A DNA stretch of 64,000 nucleotides from Nostoc sp. CHAB 5834 (GCA_020829485.1 JAIVFU010000028.1:13059-77058), one strand, 5' to 3'. Numbered from the stretch's first letter, positions 36,386 to 45,726 are shown. The notes: generated by a model not told the origin, from the letters alone. Numbers and translations are program-made.

Positions 36386-37306
36386 TCAGCGAGGTTGGTA
36401 ATTTAAATTTTGTGCTTGTTGCAACAATTGCTCGGCATTTTTCGCCCACTGAGGATTTTTCTGAGCATTATATAAATCTCTAGCAAATTGCAATACTTGC
36501 ACTGCATCCCCATATTGCTGTAATTGCATAAAAACTAACCCTGCACCATAATAAGCATTGGGATAGTTAGAGTTAGCTTCGGCTGATTTTCTAAAAGCCT
36601 CTAATGCCTCTTGCAACTTGCGTTGCCCAAACCAAATTGAGCCAAGATTATAATAAGCTTCTGGATATTTGGGATTAATTTTTAATGCCTGATTAAAGGC
36701 ATCTCTGGCTTGATCGAGTTTGCCTTGTTGGAGATAACACATCCCTATATGATAAGGAGGTTCTGGTGCATTTTTGCTATATTCTATGGCTTTTCTAAAA
36801 GATGCGATCGCTCCTTGGCAATCTCGTTGCTGCTGTCGTACCAACCCCAAGTTATAGTGGGCAAATCCTAATTTTGGCTCGAGTTCTAGCGATCGTTGCA
36901 AATAATCGTTAGCTAACTGTAAATTATTGCCTTCTAACAACGCTCCACCTAAATTAGCAAAAGCTGGCGCAAATTTAGGATCGGCTTGTGTCGCTCGATA
37001 AAATGCATCCGCAGAGGGTTGTAATTGTCCCGTTTGTCGGAACGCTAACCCTAAATTATAGTGCGCTGGTGCTAATGCCGGATCTAACTGGGTTGCTTGT
37101 TTAAAGGCTGCGATCGCATCTTGTACCCTTCCTGCCTGAATAGCTTGTAAGCCTTGGTTTAACAAGTCTACAGCAGTTTTACCATTAGATTGTGCCAGCT
37201 TTGAGGGGACAGGAGGAGATAGAGAAAGAGAGGGGGAGGAAATGCTAACAAGCAGCATCAAAGTTACTAACCCGGCTATGCGATATTGAAATAATGATTT
37301 TCCCAT
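36386..37306 (-). CDS. Exported TPR-repeat protein
   Basis: 306 residues from the ATG at 37306 (MGKSLFQYRIAGLVTLMLLV), giving a clean signal peptide; a longer start at 37327 is possible. About seven tetratricopeptide repeats follow, e.g. APAHYNLGLAFRQTGQLQPS, PEAYYNLGSIWFGQRKLQEA and PNAYYGAGLVFMQLQQYGDA. TPR proteins act as scaffolds; no other domain indicates the partner. Monocistronic. Confidence 0.85.
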   Translation of the reverse strand: MGKSLFQYRIAGLVTLMLLVSISSPSLSLSPPVPSKLAQSNGKTAVDLLNQGLQAIQAGRVQDAIAAFKQATQLDPALAPAHYNLGLAFRQTGQLQPSADAFYRATQADPKFAPAFANLGGALLEGNNLQLANDYLQRSLELEPKLGFAHYNLGLVRQQQRDCQGAIASFRKAIEYSKNAPEPPYHIGMCYLQQGKLDQARDAFNQALKINPKYPEAYYNLGSIWFGQRKLQEALEAFRKSAEANSNYPNAYYGAGLVFMQLQQYGDAVQVLQFARDLYNAQKNPQWAKNAEQLLQQAQNLNYQPR

Positions 37307-37570
37307 TGATTTTCTGACTTGCAACACTTTCAGTTAAATTTACTTTATAAAAAGTTTTTTACAAAAATTTTTATTTTGCTATGAAAGTTTGTGATATTTA
37401 ACTTTTCTTAAACTAAATCTTACGACAGGCTACAATTTTTTTAACTTTCGATTAAAAGGAGCATAATAACAAATTAAAGAAGGGGTAATTTTGACTCCAG
37501 AGAAGCATTTTTTATCCCTGATATATACAGAATCATGCGGTTAGGAAAGACTTACCGCAAGGGAGGTTTT

Positions 37571-39619
37571 ATGAACGAAAAAGTAAAATCGGGTTCGCGG
37601 AATGTTGCAATTGTCGGGCCTTATTTAAGTGGAAAAACCACTTTACTAGAAAGCTTGTTATTTGTCACAGGGGCAATTTCTCGCAAAGGGAGTGTTAAGG
37701 ACAGCAATACAGTGGGAGATAGTGCTGCCGAGTCGCGCGATCGCCACATGAGTGTAGAAGTCAGCGCCGCTAGCACTGAGTATAACGGCATTCGCTTCAC
37801 TTTTATTGATTGTCCGGGAAGTGTAGAATTTGCTCAAGAAACGTACAACGCTTTAATGGGAGTGGATGCGGCAATTGTAGTTTGCGAACCCATCCGCGAA
37901 CGCGTCCTCACCCTCGCCCCTCTATTTAAATTCCTCGACGATTGGGAAATTCCCCACCTCGTCTTCGTCAACAAAATGGATCGGGCAAATATTCACGTTT
38001 TAGAAACGTTACACGCCCTGAAAGCAGTATCTAGCCGTCCCCTGGTAGCGCATCAATATCCGATCATGAACGGGGAACAACTCACCGGCTTTATTGATAT
38101 GGTGAGCGAACAGGCATATCAATATCATCCAGGCGCACCTGCTGACCCCATCGCCTTTCCCGAAAGTTTAAAAGAAGAAGAACATACAGCACGGGCAGAA
38201 ATGCTCGAAGCCTTAGCAAATTTTGACGACCATTTACTCGAAGAACTTTTAGAAGACATCGAACCTCCTCAAGAGGAAATCCTCAAAGATTTAAAAATGG
38301 AATTAGGGGCAGATTTGGTAGTGCCCGTTTTCTTTGGTGTAGCAGAACAAGATTATGGTGTTAGACCTTTATTAGAAGCCTTGTTACGAGAAGCCCCCGA
38401 ACCAGAAACCACAGCAGAACGTCGTTTAAAAAACATAAAAGGTGATACAGCTTTAGCACAGGTATTAAAAACTTTCTACACTCCCCAAGGTGGCAAACTC
38501 TCTCTCGTGCGTGTTTGGCGGGGCAAATTAACTGATGGCATTGTCCTCAATGGCATTCGCACTGGTGGAATTTACCGCCTCATGGGACAGCAACAGCAGT
38601 TCGTTAATGAAGTTGATGCTGGTGAAATTGTTGCATTGAGCCGTTTAGAAGGAATGAAGACAGGCGATACAATCTCTACAGAACAGCAGTCGGCAATAAA
38701 ATTACCCAAAGCTGCACAGTTGGAACCAGTGTATGCCCTCGCCATTACACCAGAAAAGCGCAACGATGAAGTTAAACTAAGTGGCGCTATCACCAAGTTA
38801 TTAGAAGAAGACTGCTCACTTGCTTGGGAACAACACGGTGATACTCACGAAGTTATCTTGTGGGGACAAGGCGAGATTCATTTACAAGTCGCCCTAGACA
38901 GACTGTGCCGCAAATATAACTTGCCGATGACAACCCACTTACCGCAAGTGCCTTACAAAGAAACCATCCGCAAAACAGTAGCTTCAGTTCATGGGCGCTA
39001 CAAGCATCAAAGTGGTGGTCACGGACAGTTTGGTGATGTTTTTCTCGAAATCAAGCCTTTACCACGCGGTACAGGTTTCAACTTTAATGAAACTATTGTC
39101 GGCGGCGTGGTTCCTAAACAGTACATTCCTGGCGTAGAAATGGGCGTGCGGGAATTTTTGACACACGGGCCTTTGGGCTTCCCAATAGTAGATTTGGCGG
39201 TAACTCTGACTAATGGTTCGTATCATAACGTTGATAGTTCCGAACAAGCCTTTAAACAAGCTGCCCGATTGGCAATGCAAACGGGAATACCCCAAGCGGA
39301 ACCTACCCTGTTAGAACCAATTCTGCGGGTGGATGTTACCACACCTAACGAATTTACTTCCAAAGTGCTGCAACTGTTGAGTGGTAGACGGGGGCAAATT
39401 TTAGGCTATGAAGGCAGAAACGATTGGCCGGGCTGGGATAATATCTCTGCATACTTGCCACAAGCAGAGATGCAAAACTTTATTGTAGAGCTGCGATCGC
39501 TCACCTTGGGCGTTGGTTCCTTCCACTGGGAATATGACCATCTCCAGGAAGTACCAGAAAAACTCGCCGAACGCGTCATTCACAGCAATGGCAATGGTGG
39601 TAACGGCAACGGCAAGTAA
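37571..39619 (+). CDS. Elongation factor G-like GTPase (EF-G paralogue)
   Basis: 682 residues from the ATG at 37571, 5 nt after AGGGAGG. G1 GPYLSGKTTL, G3 DCPGS and G4 NKMD are present, followed by EF-G domains II-V (GETHE..GQGEIHLQVALDRL; YKHQSGGHGQFGDVFLEIKP; LLEPILRVDV). It matches the second, divergent EF-G of cyanobacteria (Synechocystis sll0830 type) rather than FusA1: the G1 loop lacks the usual AHIDAGKTT and the gene is not in the str operon. Role in translation is inferred. A Gly/Asn tail ends the protein. Confidence 0.88.
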   Translation: MNEKVKSGSRNVAIVGPYLSGKTTLLESLLFVTGAISRKGSVKDSNTVGDSAAESRDRHMSVEVSAASTEYNGIRFTFIDCPGSVEFAQETYNALMGVDAAIVVCEPIRERVLTLAPLFKFLDDWEIPHLVFVNKMDRANIHVLETLHALKAVSSRPLVAHQYPIMNGEQLTGFIDMVSEQAYQYHPGAPADPIAFPESLKEEEHTARAEMLEALANFDDHLLEELLEDIEPPQEEILKDLKMELGADLVVPVFFGVAEQDYGVRPLLEALLREAPEPETTAERRLKNIKGDTALAQVLKTFYTPQGGKLSLVRVWRGKLTDGIVLNGIRTGGIYRLMGQQQQFVNEVDAGEIVALSRLEGMKTGDTISTEQQSAIKLPKAAQLEPVYALAITPEKRNDEVKLSGAITKLLEEDCSLAWEQHGDTHEVILWGQGEIHLQVALDRLCRKYNLPMTTHLPQVPYKETIRKTVASVHGRYKHQSGGHGQFGDVFLEIKPLPRGTGFNFNETIVGGVVPKQYIPGVEMGVREFLTHGPLGFPIVDLAVTLTNGSYHNVDSSEQAFKQAARLAMQTGIPQAEPTLLEPILRVDVTTPNEFTSKVLQLLSGRRGQILGYEGRNDWPGWDNISAYLPQAEMQNFIVELRSLTLGVGSFHWEYDHLQEVPEKLAERVIHSNGNGGNGNGK

Positions 39620-39635
39620 TTATTTGTCTGAAATC

Positions 39636-39667
39636 AAAGCCCTACATTTAAGAGTGTAGGGCTTTTT
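39636..39667. terminator. Bidirectional terminator
   Basis: AAAGCCCTACA / TGTAGGGCTTT stem, followed by TT on plus and preceded by AA; shared by the EF-G-like gene and the convergent gene ending at 39669. Confidence 0.8.
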
Positions 39668-39668
39668 G

Positions 39669-40139
39669 TTAATGAATATTTAATACACTCTGGACGTGCT
39701 GTTGAAATGCTAATCCTTCTTTACCCCAACGGGTTTGGAACTTTTGTAGATTTTCCAATTTTATTGCTTTTCCAAATCGAGGAAAATAAATGGAACAATC
39801 AAATACTTTGTTGTTTTCTGGAGGATGCTCCCAATTCTCCGTCATCCAAATCACCTGGACAAGACGATAAATATTAAATTCCTCTCCAGCATTTCCATCA
39901 GGATAAAGCTGCTTATTCAGCATTTTAACAATGTGCGTTACTTTGCTACGTTGTCTTAAAATTATCAGTTCACCTTCTTGTGGAGTCTTGGCATTTATTT
40001 CGTCTCTATTTTCTAAATTTCTCCAATGTAAAGCAAAAATCTTTAATTCCGGATGTATAGTAAATATGCGTTGATAAGCCCAATCTTCACCATTTAAGGG
40101 TTTTACATTTTTAGTCCAAATTAATCCATTTAAATCCAT
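39669..40139 (-). CDS. Hypothetical protein (156 aa)
   Basis: No signal or membrane segment. A beta-rich middle (GELIILRQRSKVTHIVKMLN then RLVQVIWMTENW) recalls PUA/EVE-like folds, but this is a weak impression. Composition is like its neighbours. Lies between the EF-G-like gene and the toxin-antitoxin pair. Confidence 0.6.
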   Translation of the reverse strand: MDLNGLIWTKNVKPLNGEDWAYQRIFTIHPELKIFALHWRNLENRDEINAKTPQEGELIILRQRSKVTHIVKMLNKQLYPDGNAGEEFNIYRLVQVIWMTENWEHPPENNKVFDCSIYFPRFGKAIKLENLQKFQTRWGKEGLAFQQHVQSVLNIH

Positions 40140-40241
40140 AAATATTTTTCAATCTTGTTTTAAAAGAGAAGCTACAGTAATAGTTTTCCCGAAAATATTG
40201 CTAAAATAACAAATTTTTTTTGTAAATATCACCAAGGCTGA

Positions 40242-40277
40242 GATTCCCGACTTGTAAAAAAAGTCGGGAATCTTTTT
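40242..40277. terminator. 12-bp hairpin with T-run at the end of the toxin gene
   Basis: GATTCCCGACTT / AAGTCGGGAATC followed by TTTTT on plus. It forms part of a 73-bp segment repeated imperfectly at 41031-41103. Confidence 0.6.
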
Positions 40278-40702
40278 CAATCTATAAAAGGATTCGTAAA
40301 ACGCACGCCCTCAATCATCGCACCTGATGCGAAGTCCTCAGTATAAACTTCTTCAATTTGGTTGAGTCGCGCCGTTGCCCAAATTTGCGCGTCCCAAAAC
40401 CCGAAGTGGTGGGTTTCCACGCCGCGAATTGCTTCTAAAGATATGAGTCGTGTAATATCAACGACATGGCAAGCAGCTAAATAGTTACGCATTCGCACCA
40501 GCGCCTCAGCTGGAGTTAACAACAATCGCCGAGTCCGAGTTGTGGCCATAAAAAACTCTCCCAACACTTGGGTACTAATTACCGCCTTACGAGAACGAAT
40601 CAATTGGTCAGTAAGTGCGATTGCGCGTTCCTGTTTTGCGGTATCTAGTGGATCGTATATGTAAACGAGAATGTTGGTATCAAGTAAAATCCTACCGTTC
40701 AT
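40277..40702 (-). CDS. PIN-domain toxin (VapC-like)
   Basis: 141 residues from the ATG at 40702 (MNGRILLDTNILVYIYDPLD). PIN acidic residues: Asp in LLDTNILVY, Glu in VLGEFF, Asp in FWDAQIWATA and Asp in YTEDF. VapC toxins are RNases that stop translation when free of antitoxin. It overlaps the antitoxin gene by 11 bp, so the pair is translationally coupled. Longer in-frame starts run through the antitoxin and are unlikely. Confidence 0.88.
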   Translation of the reverse strand: MNGRILLDTNILVYIYDPLDTAKQERAIALTDQLIRSRKAVISTQVLGEFFMATTRTRRLLLTPAEALVRMRNYLAACHVVDITRLISLEAIRGVETHHFGFWDAQIWATARLNQIEEVYTEDFASGAMIEGVRFTNPFID

Positions 40703-40949
40703 AGAGGTCTTCACGCTGCCAGTCCCGACCTCCAAGTTGAGCAGGTCGAGTTTTGATTTGATCAATAAATTCTCTTTCGGCTTCCCACATTGCAAGATTG
40801 GTTTGGGGTGCAGTTATTTCACCAAGATGAAGGTCAATAGCTTGGCGGATAATCTCTGCTTCACTTACACCCGCTTGTTGAGCGATCGCTTTTAGCAGAT
40901 GTTCTTGATGCGGTTCAATATAAATCTGCTTACGAATTTTACTCGACAC
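40692..40949 (-). CDS. Ribbon-helix-helix antitoxin (VapB-like)
   Basis: 85 residues, GTG start. The N-terminal half (RKQIYIEPHQEHLLKAIAQQ, then AGVSEAEIIRQAIDLHL) is a CopG/RHH DNA-binding fold; the C terminus would wrap the toxin. AT-rich DNA upstream (40950-40990) has repeated TACATTA blocks and a TATAAT on the minus strand, a likely self-regulated promoter. Confidence 0.82.
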   Translation of the reverse strand: MSSKIRKQIYIEPHQEHLLKAIAQQAGVSEAEIIRQAIDLHLGEITAPQTNLAMWEAEREFIDQIKTRPAQLGGRDWQREDLYER

Positions 40950-40959
40950 AATTTAAATT

Positions 40960-40990
40960 GTACATGATGTATACATTACATTATACATTA
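40960..40990 (-). promoter_or_regulatory. Probable operator/promoter of the toxin-antitoxin pair
   Basis: Repeats of TACAT(T)A, including GTATAC and TATACATTA, overlap a TATAAT -10 box on the minus strand, 20-35 bp before the antitoxin GTG. RHH antitoxins usually bind such repeats. Confidence 0.45.
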
Positions 40991-41000
40991 CTTTCTATTA

Positions 41001-41029
41001 GCGTAGGCTTTGCCCGCCGTAGGCATCGC
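41001..41029. repeat. Dispersed GCGTAGGC..GGCATCGC repeat
   Basis: 29-bp element (GCGTAGGCTTTGCCCGCCGT + AGGCATCGC). A copy with 4 changes lies in the NACHT gene at 59096-59124; a shorter relative is near 44914-44930. Confidence 0.7.
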
Positions 41030-41030
41030 T

Positions 41031-41104
41031 CCAAGGCTGAGATTCCCGACTTCTCTCAGAAGTTGGAAATCTTTATTTAATCTCTAAAAAGATTCATAAA
41101 CCGC
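41031..41104 (-). pseudogene. Duplicated 3' end of a VapC-like gene
   Basis: The segment matches 40232-40304 and includes, on the minus strand, an open end RFMNLFRD-stop (41077-41104) next to RFTNPFID-stop of the intact toxin. It therefore looks like the tail and terminator of a lost VapC-like gene just upstream of the antitoxin. Confidence 0.5.
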
Positions 41105-41152
41105 TAACTTGTGTGAAATGGTATTAGTTTCATAAAAGCATTTGGGAATTAT

Positions 41153-42088
41153 GTGATTAAGTATATTCGTCTTAACTCACAAAAAAAACTCATGGGCTTT
41201 CTAGTCTCTCTTGTAACTAGCCTAATTGCAATTCTCGTCTATCTCAACACAGGTAGGATATCTAGTGAAAAGTCACGTTTAGCAATACGCACAATTATGA
41301 TATTGATTGGCAGTATTGCAGTCCTGAATTCTATTTCTAGGCTTTTGGTGATTGTCCCACCTGGTAATGTCGGTGTCGTCAATTTCTTTGGTGAGGTTTC
41401 CGAAACTACTCTTAATCCTGGTGTCCACTTGCTGAACCCCTTTAGCAAAGTACTGAATTTTTCCACTCGCATTAAGGATGTAAAGGAAAATGTAGATGTA
41501 ACATCCCAAGAAGGTTTGAGCCTAAATCTTGATGTCAGTCTTCAGTACAAGCTCGATCCGCAAAAGGCAGCTACAGTATATAAAACAATTGGAACTGATG
41601 AAACACAACTGGTAATTTCCAGATTCCGCTCTACTGTCCGCGCCATAACAGCAAACTACCCAGCCAGTGCTATTTACTCTACCAAACGCCAAGAAATCGC
41701 CCAAAAAATTGACCAACAACTCACCCAAGAGATACCAGCTTTGGGTTTCATCGTTGAGGAAGCTCTTTTACGAAACGTCAAAATGCCTGATACTCTACAA
41801 GCTGCAATTCAAAACAAACTCAAGACAGAGCAAGAAAATCAGCAGATGAAATTTGTTTTAGAGAGAGAACGTCAAGAGGCAGAACGAAAGCGTATTGAAG
41901 CGCAAGGTATAGCTGATTCCCAAAAAATTATCTCTGGTGGACTTACAAACCAAGTGCTACAATTACGAGCGATTGAAGCCACAGAAAAGCTAGCTCAATC
42001 TAATAATTCTAAGCTTGTAATTATTGGTTCTGAAAAAGGCGCAGTGCCTATTCTAATCCAGCCAGAAACAGGAACCTCAAAGCCTTAA
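41153..42088 (+). CDS. Prohibitin/SPFH-family membrane protein
   Basis: 311 residues, GTG start. Two N-terminal membrane segments, then the SPFH domain (IVPPGNVGVVNFFGEVSETT, NPGVHLLNPFSKVLNF, VSLQYKLDPQKAATVYKTIG) and a coiled-coil (ENQQMKFVLERERQEAERKR). SPFH proteins build ring-like membrane scaffolds linked to protease control; Nostoc and Synechocystis prohibitins are of this type. No operon partner. Confidence 0.88.
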   Translation: MIKYIRLNSQKKLMGFLVSLVTSLIAILVYLNTGRISSEKSRLAIRTIMILIGSIAVLNSISRLLVIVPPGNVGVVNFFGEVSETTLNPGVHLLNPFSKVLNFSTRIKDVKENVDVTSQEGLSLNLDVSLQYKLDPQKAATVYKTIGTDETQLVISRFRSTVRAITANYPASAIYSTKRQEIAQKIDQQLTQEIPALGFIVEEALLRNVKMPDTLQAAIQNKLKTEQENQQMKFVLERERQEAERKRIEAQGIADSQKIISGGLTNQVLQLRAIEATEKLAQSNNSKLVIIGSEKGAVPILIQPETGTSKP

Positions 42089-42145
42089 ATTTTTTTGTTC
42101 AGGCAATAGCTTGGCAGAATTTCAATTGTATAGAGTGGTGTTCTA

Positions 42146-42427
42146 TTACATCAATTTTTCCAAAATTTTTTCTAGAAAAGACTCTGCTTCTTTTAACAAT
42201 AAATGATGTAATAGACGAAAGTGATCTTCTTTAATAGGTGCATGGTTTAGACCAAGCCATTTGAATTTATCAGACAAATCTTTCCAAGACTTACCAGTAA
42301 ATCTCTGATCTATCCCGCTAATTTGCTCAGAAATTTTTGAGAAAGCAAATGTGTAAGCTTTATTCAAATTTTCTAAATTTTGTAATATGTTTTTCAGGTA
42401 ACTATCGTTGAATTGTTCAAATGGCAT
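42146..42427 (-). CDS. Hypothetical helical protein (93 aa)
   Basis: Mainly helix (LKNILQNLENLNKAYTFAFS; LLHHLLLKEAESFLEKILEK). No ribosome-binding site is evident; the start is uncertain. Not recognised. Confidence 0.45.
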   Translation of the reverse strand: MPFEQFNDSYLKNILQNLENLNKAYTFAFSKISEQISGIDQRFTGKSWKDLSDKFKWLGLNHAPIKEDHFRLLHHLLLKEAESFLEKILEKLM

Positions 42428-42532
42428 ATATTTTTAATTGATTATATAGTTTTTCCATTCATTATAGTCTGAGAAATAGGGAGCTACAATAGTTTAATAC
42501 TGGCTTGTACAAGTTTCAACCTTAGATTATAA

Positions 42533-43192
42533 ATGGTTCACATGGTAACACTTCAATTACGACAATTAAGTGTTCCGCCGGGACATAGAGTAATACTGCA
42601 CGATGTTAACTGGCAAGAATTTGAGGCGATTTTAGAAGAACTTGGCGAGCATCGAACCTCTCGATTAGCTTACAGCCAAGGAACTTTGGAGATGAGAATG
42701 CCGTTACCAAAGCATGAGAAAGCCAAAGTCATCATTGGGGATTTGGTGAAAATTTTGCTTGAAGAGTTAGAGATTGACTGCGAAACATTTGGCTCAACAA
42801 CTTTTAAACGTCAAGATATGGCTTTTGATGTAGAGCCTGATGATTCTTTCTACATTCAAAATCATGCTCAAATGATTGGTAAAGAGCGAATAGACTTGAC
42901 GATTGATCCGCCACCTGACTTAGCAATTGAAGTTGATGTTACTTCCAAAACTCAACTGGATGCTTACAAAGCTTTGCGAGTTCCTGAACTGTGGCGATAT
43001 GAAGATAGTAAGCTACAAATTAATATTCTTCAGGATGGCAAATACATTGAGTCTGAAATTAGTTCTACTTTTCCTAACTTGCCTATTGTTGAAGTAATTC
43101 CCCAGTTTGTCGAACAGAGCCGAACTTTAGGTAGAAGTCCAACGCTTAGAGCATTTCGTCAATGGGTAAGAAAGCAAATCACCCAAACTTAA
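42533..43192 (+). CDS. Uma2-family (DUF820) putative endonuclease
   Basis: 219 residues. The Uma2 pattern is clear: SRLAYSQGTLEMRMPLPKHE, then PPDLAIEVDVTSKTQLDAYK (PD-(D/E)XK core) and VPELWRYEDSKLQI. These proteins are very common in cyanobacteria; some resemble restriction enzymes but their targets are not known. A second ATG at 42542 is equally likely. Confidence 0.85.
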   Translation: MVHMVTLQLRQLSVPPGHRVILHDVNWQEFEAILEELGEHRTSRLAYSQGTLEMRMPLPKHEKAKVIIGDLVKILLEELEIDCETFGSTTFKRQDMAFDVEPDDSFYIQNHAQMIGKERIDLTIDPPPDLAIEVDVTSKTQLDAYKALRVPELWRYEDSKLQINILQDGKYIESEISSTFPNLPIVEVIPQFVEQSRTLGRSPTLRAFRQWVRKQITQT

Positions 43193-43406
43193 TGTAACTC
43201 TTGCTTCATCTGCGCTAAATCTCCTAAGCTAAACCACATCTAGTTTGCATATTAAAAATTAATATAACTCTTGTAGGGTGGGCATCTTGCCCGCCCTAAT
43301 TATGCAAGTTAAATGTGGAACAGCTTACCCAATGGTCGAGTTGTCACATTCCCACATTGCTGCTAGTTGAATGATACAGTATGAGCGTTGCTAGAAACTG
43401 ATAACT

Positions 43407-43799
43407 ATGAGCGGCGAGATTGTCGAAAAACTAAAGGAAGCTAGTACTGGTTTGTTAATGATGAGCGAATCAGATTACCCTTTCGAGGTTGTTCAGTGGA
43501 AAGGTGCTGCACCTGCAACACAGGAGAAAATTTTACAGCTAACAGGTTCTCAAGACCTGCCAGTAGAAGTAGTAGACTTAGACTATCTCTTTCGTAATTG
43601 TGCATTTGAGCAAGAGTGGCACAATGAATTACAGAAAAAAGATGTGAAAAAATTTCAAACACTTATCCAAACGCTTAAAGATAATCTTAGTGACATCAGC
43701 GTTTATCGTGTTGGACAAATAAATATTGACGCTTACATCATAGGACAAACTAAAGATGGTGACTTAACTGGAGTAGTAACAAAACTGGTTGAAACCTAG
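43407..43799 (+). CDS. nuiA: Nuclease A inhibitor NuiA-like protein
   Basis: 130 residues, close in length to Anabaena NuiA (135). Typical parts: LKEASTGLLMMSESDYPFEV and YRVGQINIDAYIIGQTKDGD. NuiA binds NucA tightly and blocks it in the cytoplasm, protecting DNA before export. The gene faces a NucA-like gene with a shared terminator between. Confidence 0.85.
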   Translation: MSGEIVEKLKEASTGLLMMSESDYPFEVVQWKGAAPATQEKILQLTGSQDLPVEVVDLDYLFRNCAFEQEWHNELQKKDVKKFQTLIQTLKDNLSDISVYRVGQINIDAYIIGQTKDGDLTGVVTKLVET

Positions 43800-43826
43800 T
43801 AAGCAGGTTGGAAATTTATCTAAATA

Positions 43827-43856
43827 AAAGCCTAGCTGCACAGATAGCTAGGCTTT
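43827..43856. terminator. Bidirectional terminator between nuiA and nucA
   Basis: AAAGCCTAGCT / AGCTAGGCTTT perfect 11-bp stem; nuiA ends at 43799 and nucA at 43880. Confidence 0.85.
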
Positions 43857-43879
43857 CTCATTTTTGAAATCATCCAAAC

Positions 43880-44719
43880 TTATAAATTATCTACTCGCGC
43901 TTCTATTACAGACTGAATAGATGTTGAAACTTGTGAGAGAAAATTGTATCCAGTTAGAGATTCTAATGAGTTAACGCTAACCCGATAGTTTCTCCAATCC
44001 TCTGTTCGCACCCCTTGTATGTTGGGAATACTGACAGCAATAACTCTCGTGTCGGTTGTCACACTAGCAAGACCTAAACCTGGAGTATCCAGTACAGCAA
44101 GAATTTTCCAAGTTATGCTAGGGACTTGAACTCGTCCATTAGCTATTGTATAGAACCTTCCGTTAGACCCGATACCGCCCATCCCATATCCACCAGATAT
44201 GATGTAGAGTTCTTTACCCTGTCTTACTAAAGTTCTAGAATATTCCTCTAAGTTTGCCCAAATTCCCTGATTGTTATCTGGGGCTTGAGCAATCATGTTG
44301 CTCATTAAAAAGGTGGCAGAATTATTGGTAACACTATTAGTTCTGTCACCACTAGGTGTCATGTGACCACGATCAAACCCACTTCCACTAAAATCGGTAG
44401 ATTGAACTTGATAGCACCCAGAAGGAAGTGTTGTATCAGGGCGAAAATTATCTTGCCTTGATGTGCTACCTAACCAACTACTATTCAACTGCCAAGACAC
44501 CCAATTTGCTCTACCTATTGAGCAGTTGTAACTAATTACATACTGGGGTTTTACCAGCAAGTAGTTATTTAGGCTGGAAGTTCCAGCATTGCTGGGGTTG
44601 CCAAGGGTTAGGTGAACACTTATTGATGACTGGGCTGGTACGATATTTGCCAACCCAATCATCAATAAAACTACTACCACAAATGGCAGCAGAAACTTGA
44701 AAATCTTGATTTTTTTCAC
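43880..44719 (-). CDS. nucA: Secreted DNA/RNA non-specific endonuclease NucA
   Basis: 279 residues with a signal peptide (FLLPFVVVVLLMIGLANIVPA). The beta-beta-alpha-Me motif DRGH is at 116-119, followed by SDNM-type (LMSNMIAQAPDNNQGIWANLE) Mg-binding residues. Anabaena NucA is a sugar-non-specific nuclease exported from the cell. The convergent NuiA-like inhibitor is its expected partner. Confidence 0.92.
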   Translation of the reverse strand: MKKIKIFKFLLPFVVVVLLMIGLANIVPAQSSISVHLTLGNPSNAGTSSLNNYLLVKPQYVISYNCSIGRANWVSWQLNSSWLGSTSRQDNFRPDTTLPSGCYQVQSTDFSGSGFDRGHMTPSGDRTNSVTNNSATFLMSNMIAQAPDNNQGIWANLEEYSRTLVRQGKELYIISGGYGMGGIGSNGRFYTIANGRVQVPSITWKILAVLDTPGLGLASVTTDTRVIAVSIPNIQGVRTEDWRNYRVSVNSLESLTGYNFLSQVSTSIQSVIEARVDNL

Positions 44720-45101
44720 GTTTTTGTACTTTTGATTGCAAAAACAGTGTCCGAGTTTTTCACTTCAATATCAAGCATCCAGCGATACAAAACTAAAGAT
44801 TTTTGTAATGGTAAATATGTAGTGACACCATAGCTGAAAATCTTTGTTCGGCAAGAGTTAACAATCAATAAATCACTACTTTACCACTACCTTGGTAAGG
44901 AACAATGCCTACAGCAGGCTACGCCTACGCTTAAAATTTCGCACCCCTATACCAAGATTTATACATCTAATCAGCAACACCAATCTTTTTTCTTAGAGGA
45001 AATTTAATTATGTGAAAAATGGGGGCAATTTGCACAGCAGGACATAGAAACTTAAACGCCAGCAGTTAATAGAACTCTTGCAAAAGTCAAATCATCAGGA
45101 A

Positions 45102-45169
45102 TGTCATTTTGAGCGGAACTCAGGGGAGAGAAAATTTTCACCAGATGTTTCGCTCCGCTCAAGATGACA
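45102..45169. repeat. Inverted repeat TGTCATTTTGAGCG type
   Basis: TGTCATTTTGAGCG and CGCTCAAGATGACA flank a 40-bp spacer in the 500-bp gap after nucA (44720-45222). No gene is seen in that gap; a GCCTACGC-type fragment lies at 44914-44930. Confidence 0.6.
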
Positions 45170-45222
45170 ATTTAAGCATTTATGCAAGATGAAGGTAAGT
45201 ATACTTATTGCCTTAATGGCAG

Positions 45223-45726
45223 CTATTTAATTACCTTAAAATTCTCAATGGTGAGATATCTTTCTTCATCAGCTATCTGACTGTTGTAATCGATATCAAT
45301 TTGGGTTGGATAGCCGAATCTAGCATTGTACCGCACATTCAGGCTGAAGGCTTTACGGTTGATAGCATCTTGAATCACATCAAACAGTTTAGGAATTGTG
45401 TTGTAATTTTGAAAGTATTCTTTAACATCTTTACCTGTAGCTACAGAAGTGATAGAACTTGTTTGACCATTACGTACTTTAATTACTACTGGCCCCCTAG
45501 CATCGCCTATACAAAAGCAACTATTGCCCAAAGTATAGTCATAGTTAGAAATATTTTGCTGATTCCAGAAACGGCGATTAAATTCTAATCGCTGTTTTGC
45601 TCGCTTTAGGTTCAAGTTATTGTTCGGTGGCGATTGTGCTATCTCTATGGGAGATTTGGACATTACTGGTAAGTTCAGTCCGAAAGATAGCAATAATCCC
45701 GCACTGATAATCATAGGTAAACGCAT
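45223..45726 (-). CDS. Exported DUF6174-type protein
   Basis: 167 residues, signal peptide (MRLPMIISAGLLLSFGLNLP). The core NYDYTLGNSCFCIGDARGPV and VIKVRNGQTSSI is the DUF6174 pattern: two near-adjacent Cys and a C-terminal NARFGYPTQIDIDYN. Function unknown; probably periplasmic. Confidence 0.8.
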   Translation of the reverse strand: MRLPMIISAGLLLSFGLNLPVMSKSPIEIAQSPPNNNLNLKRAKQRLEFNRRFWNQQNISNYDYTLGNSCFCIGDARGPVVIKVRNGQTSSITSVATGKDVKEYFQNYNTIPKLFDVIQDAINRKAFSLNVRYNARFGYPTQIDIDYNSQIADEERYLTIENFKVIK

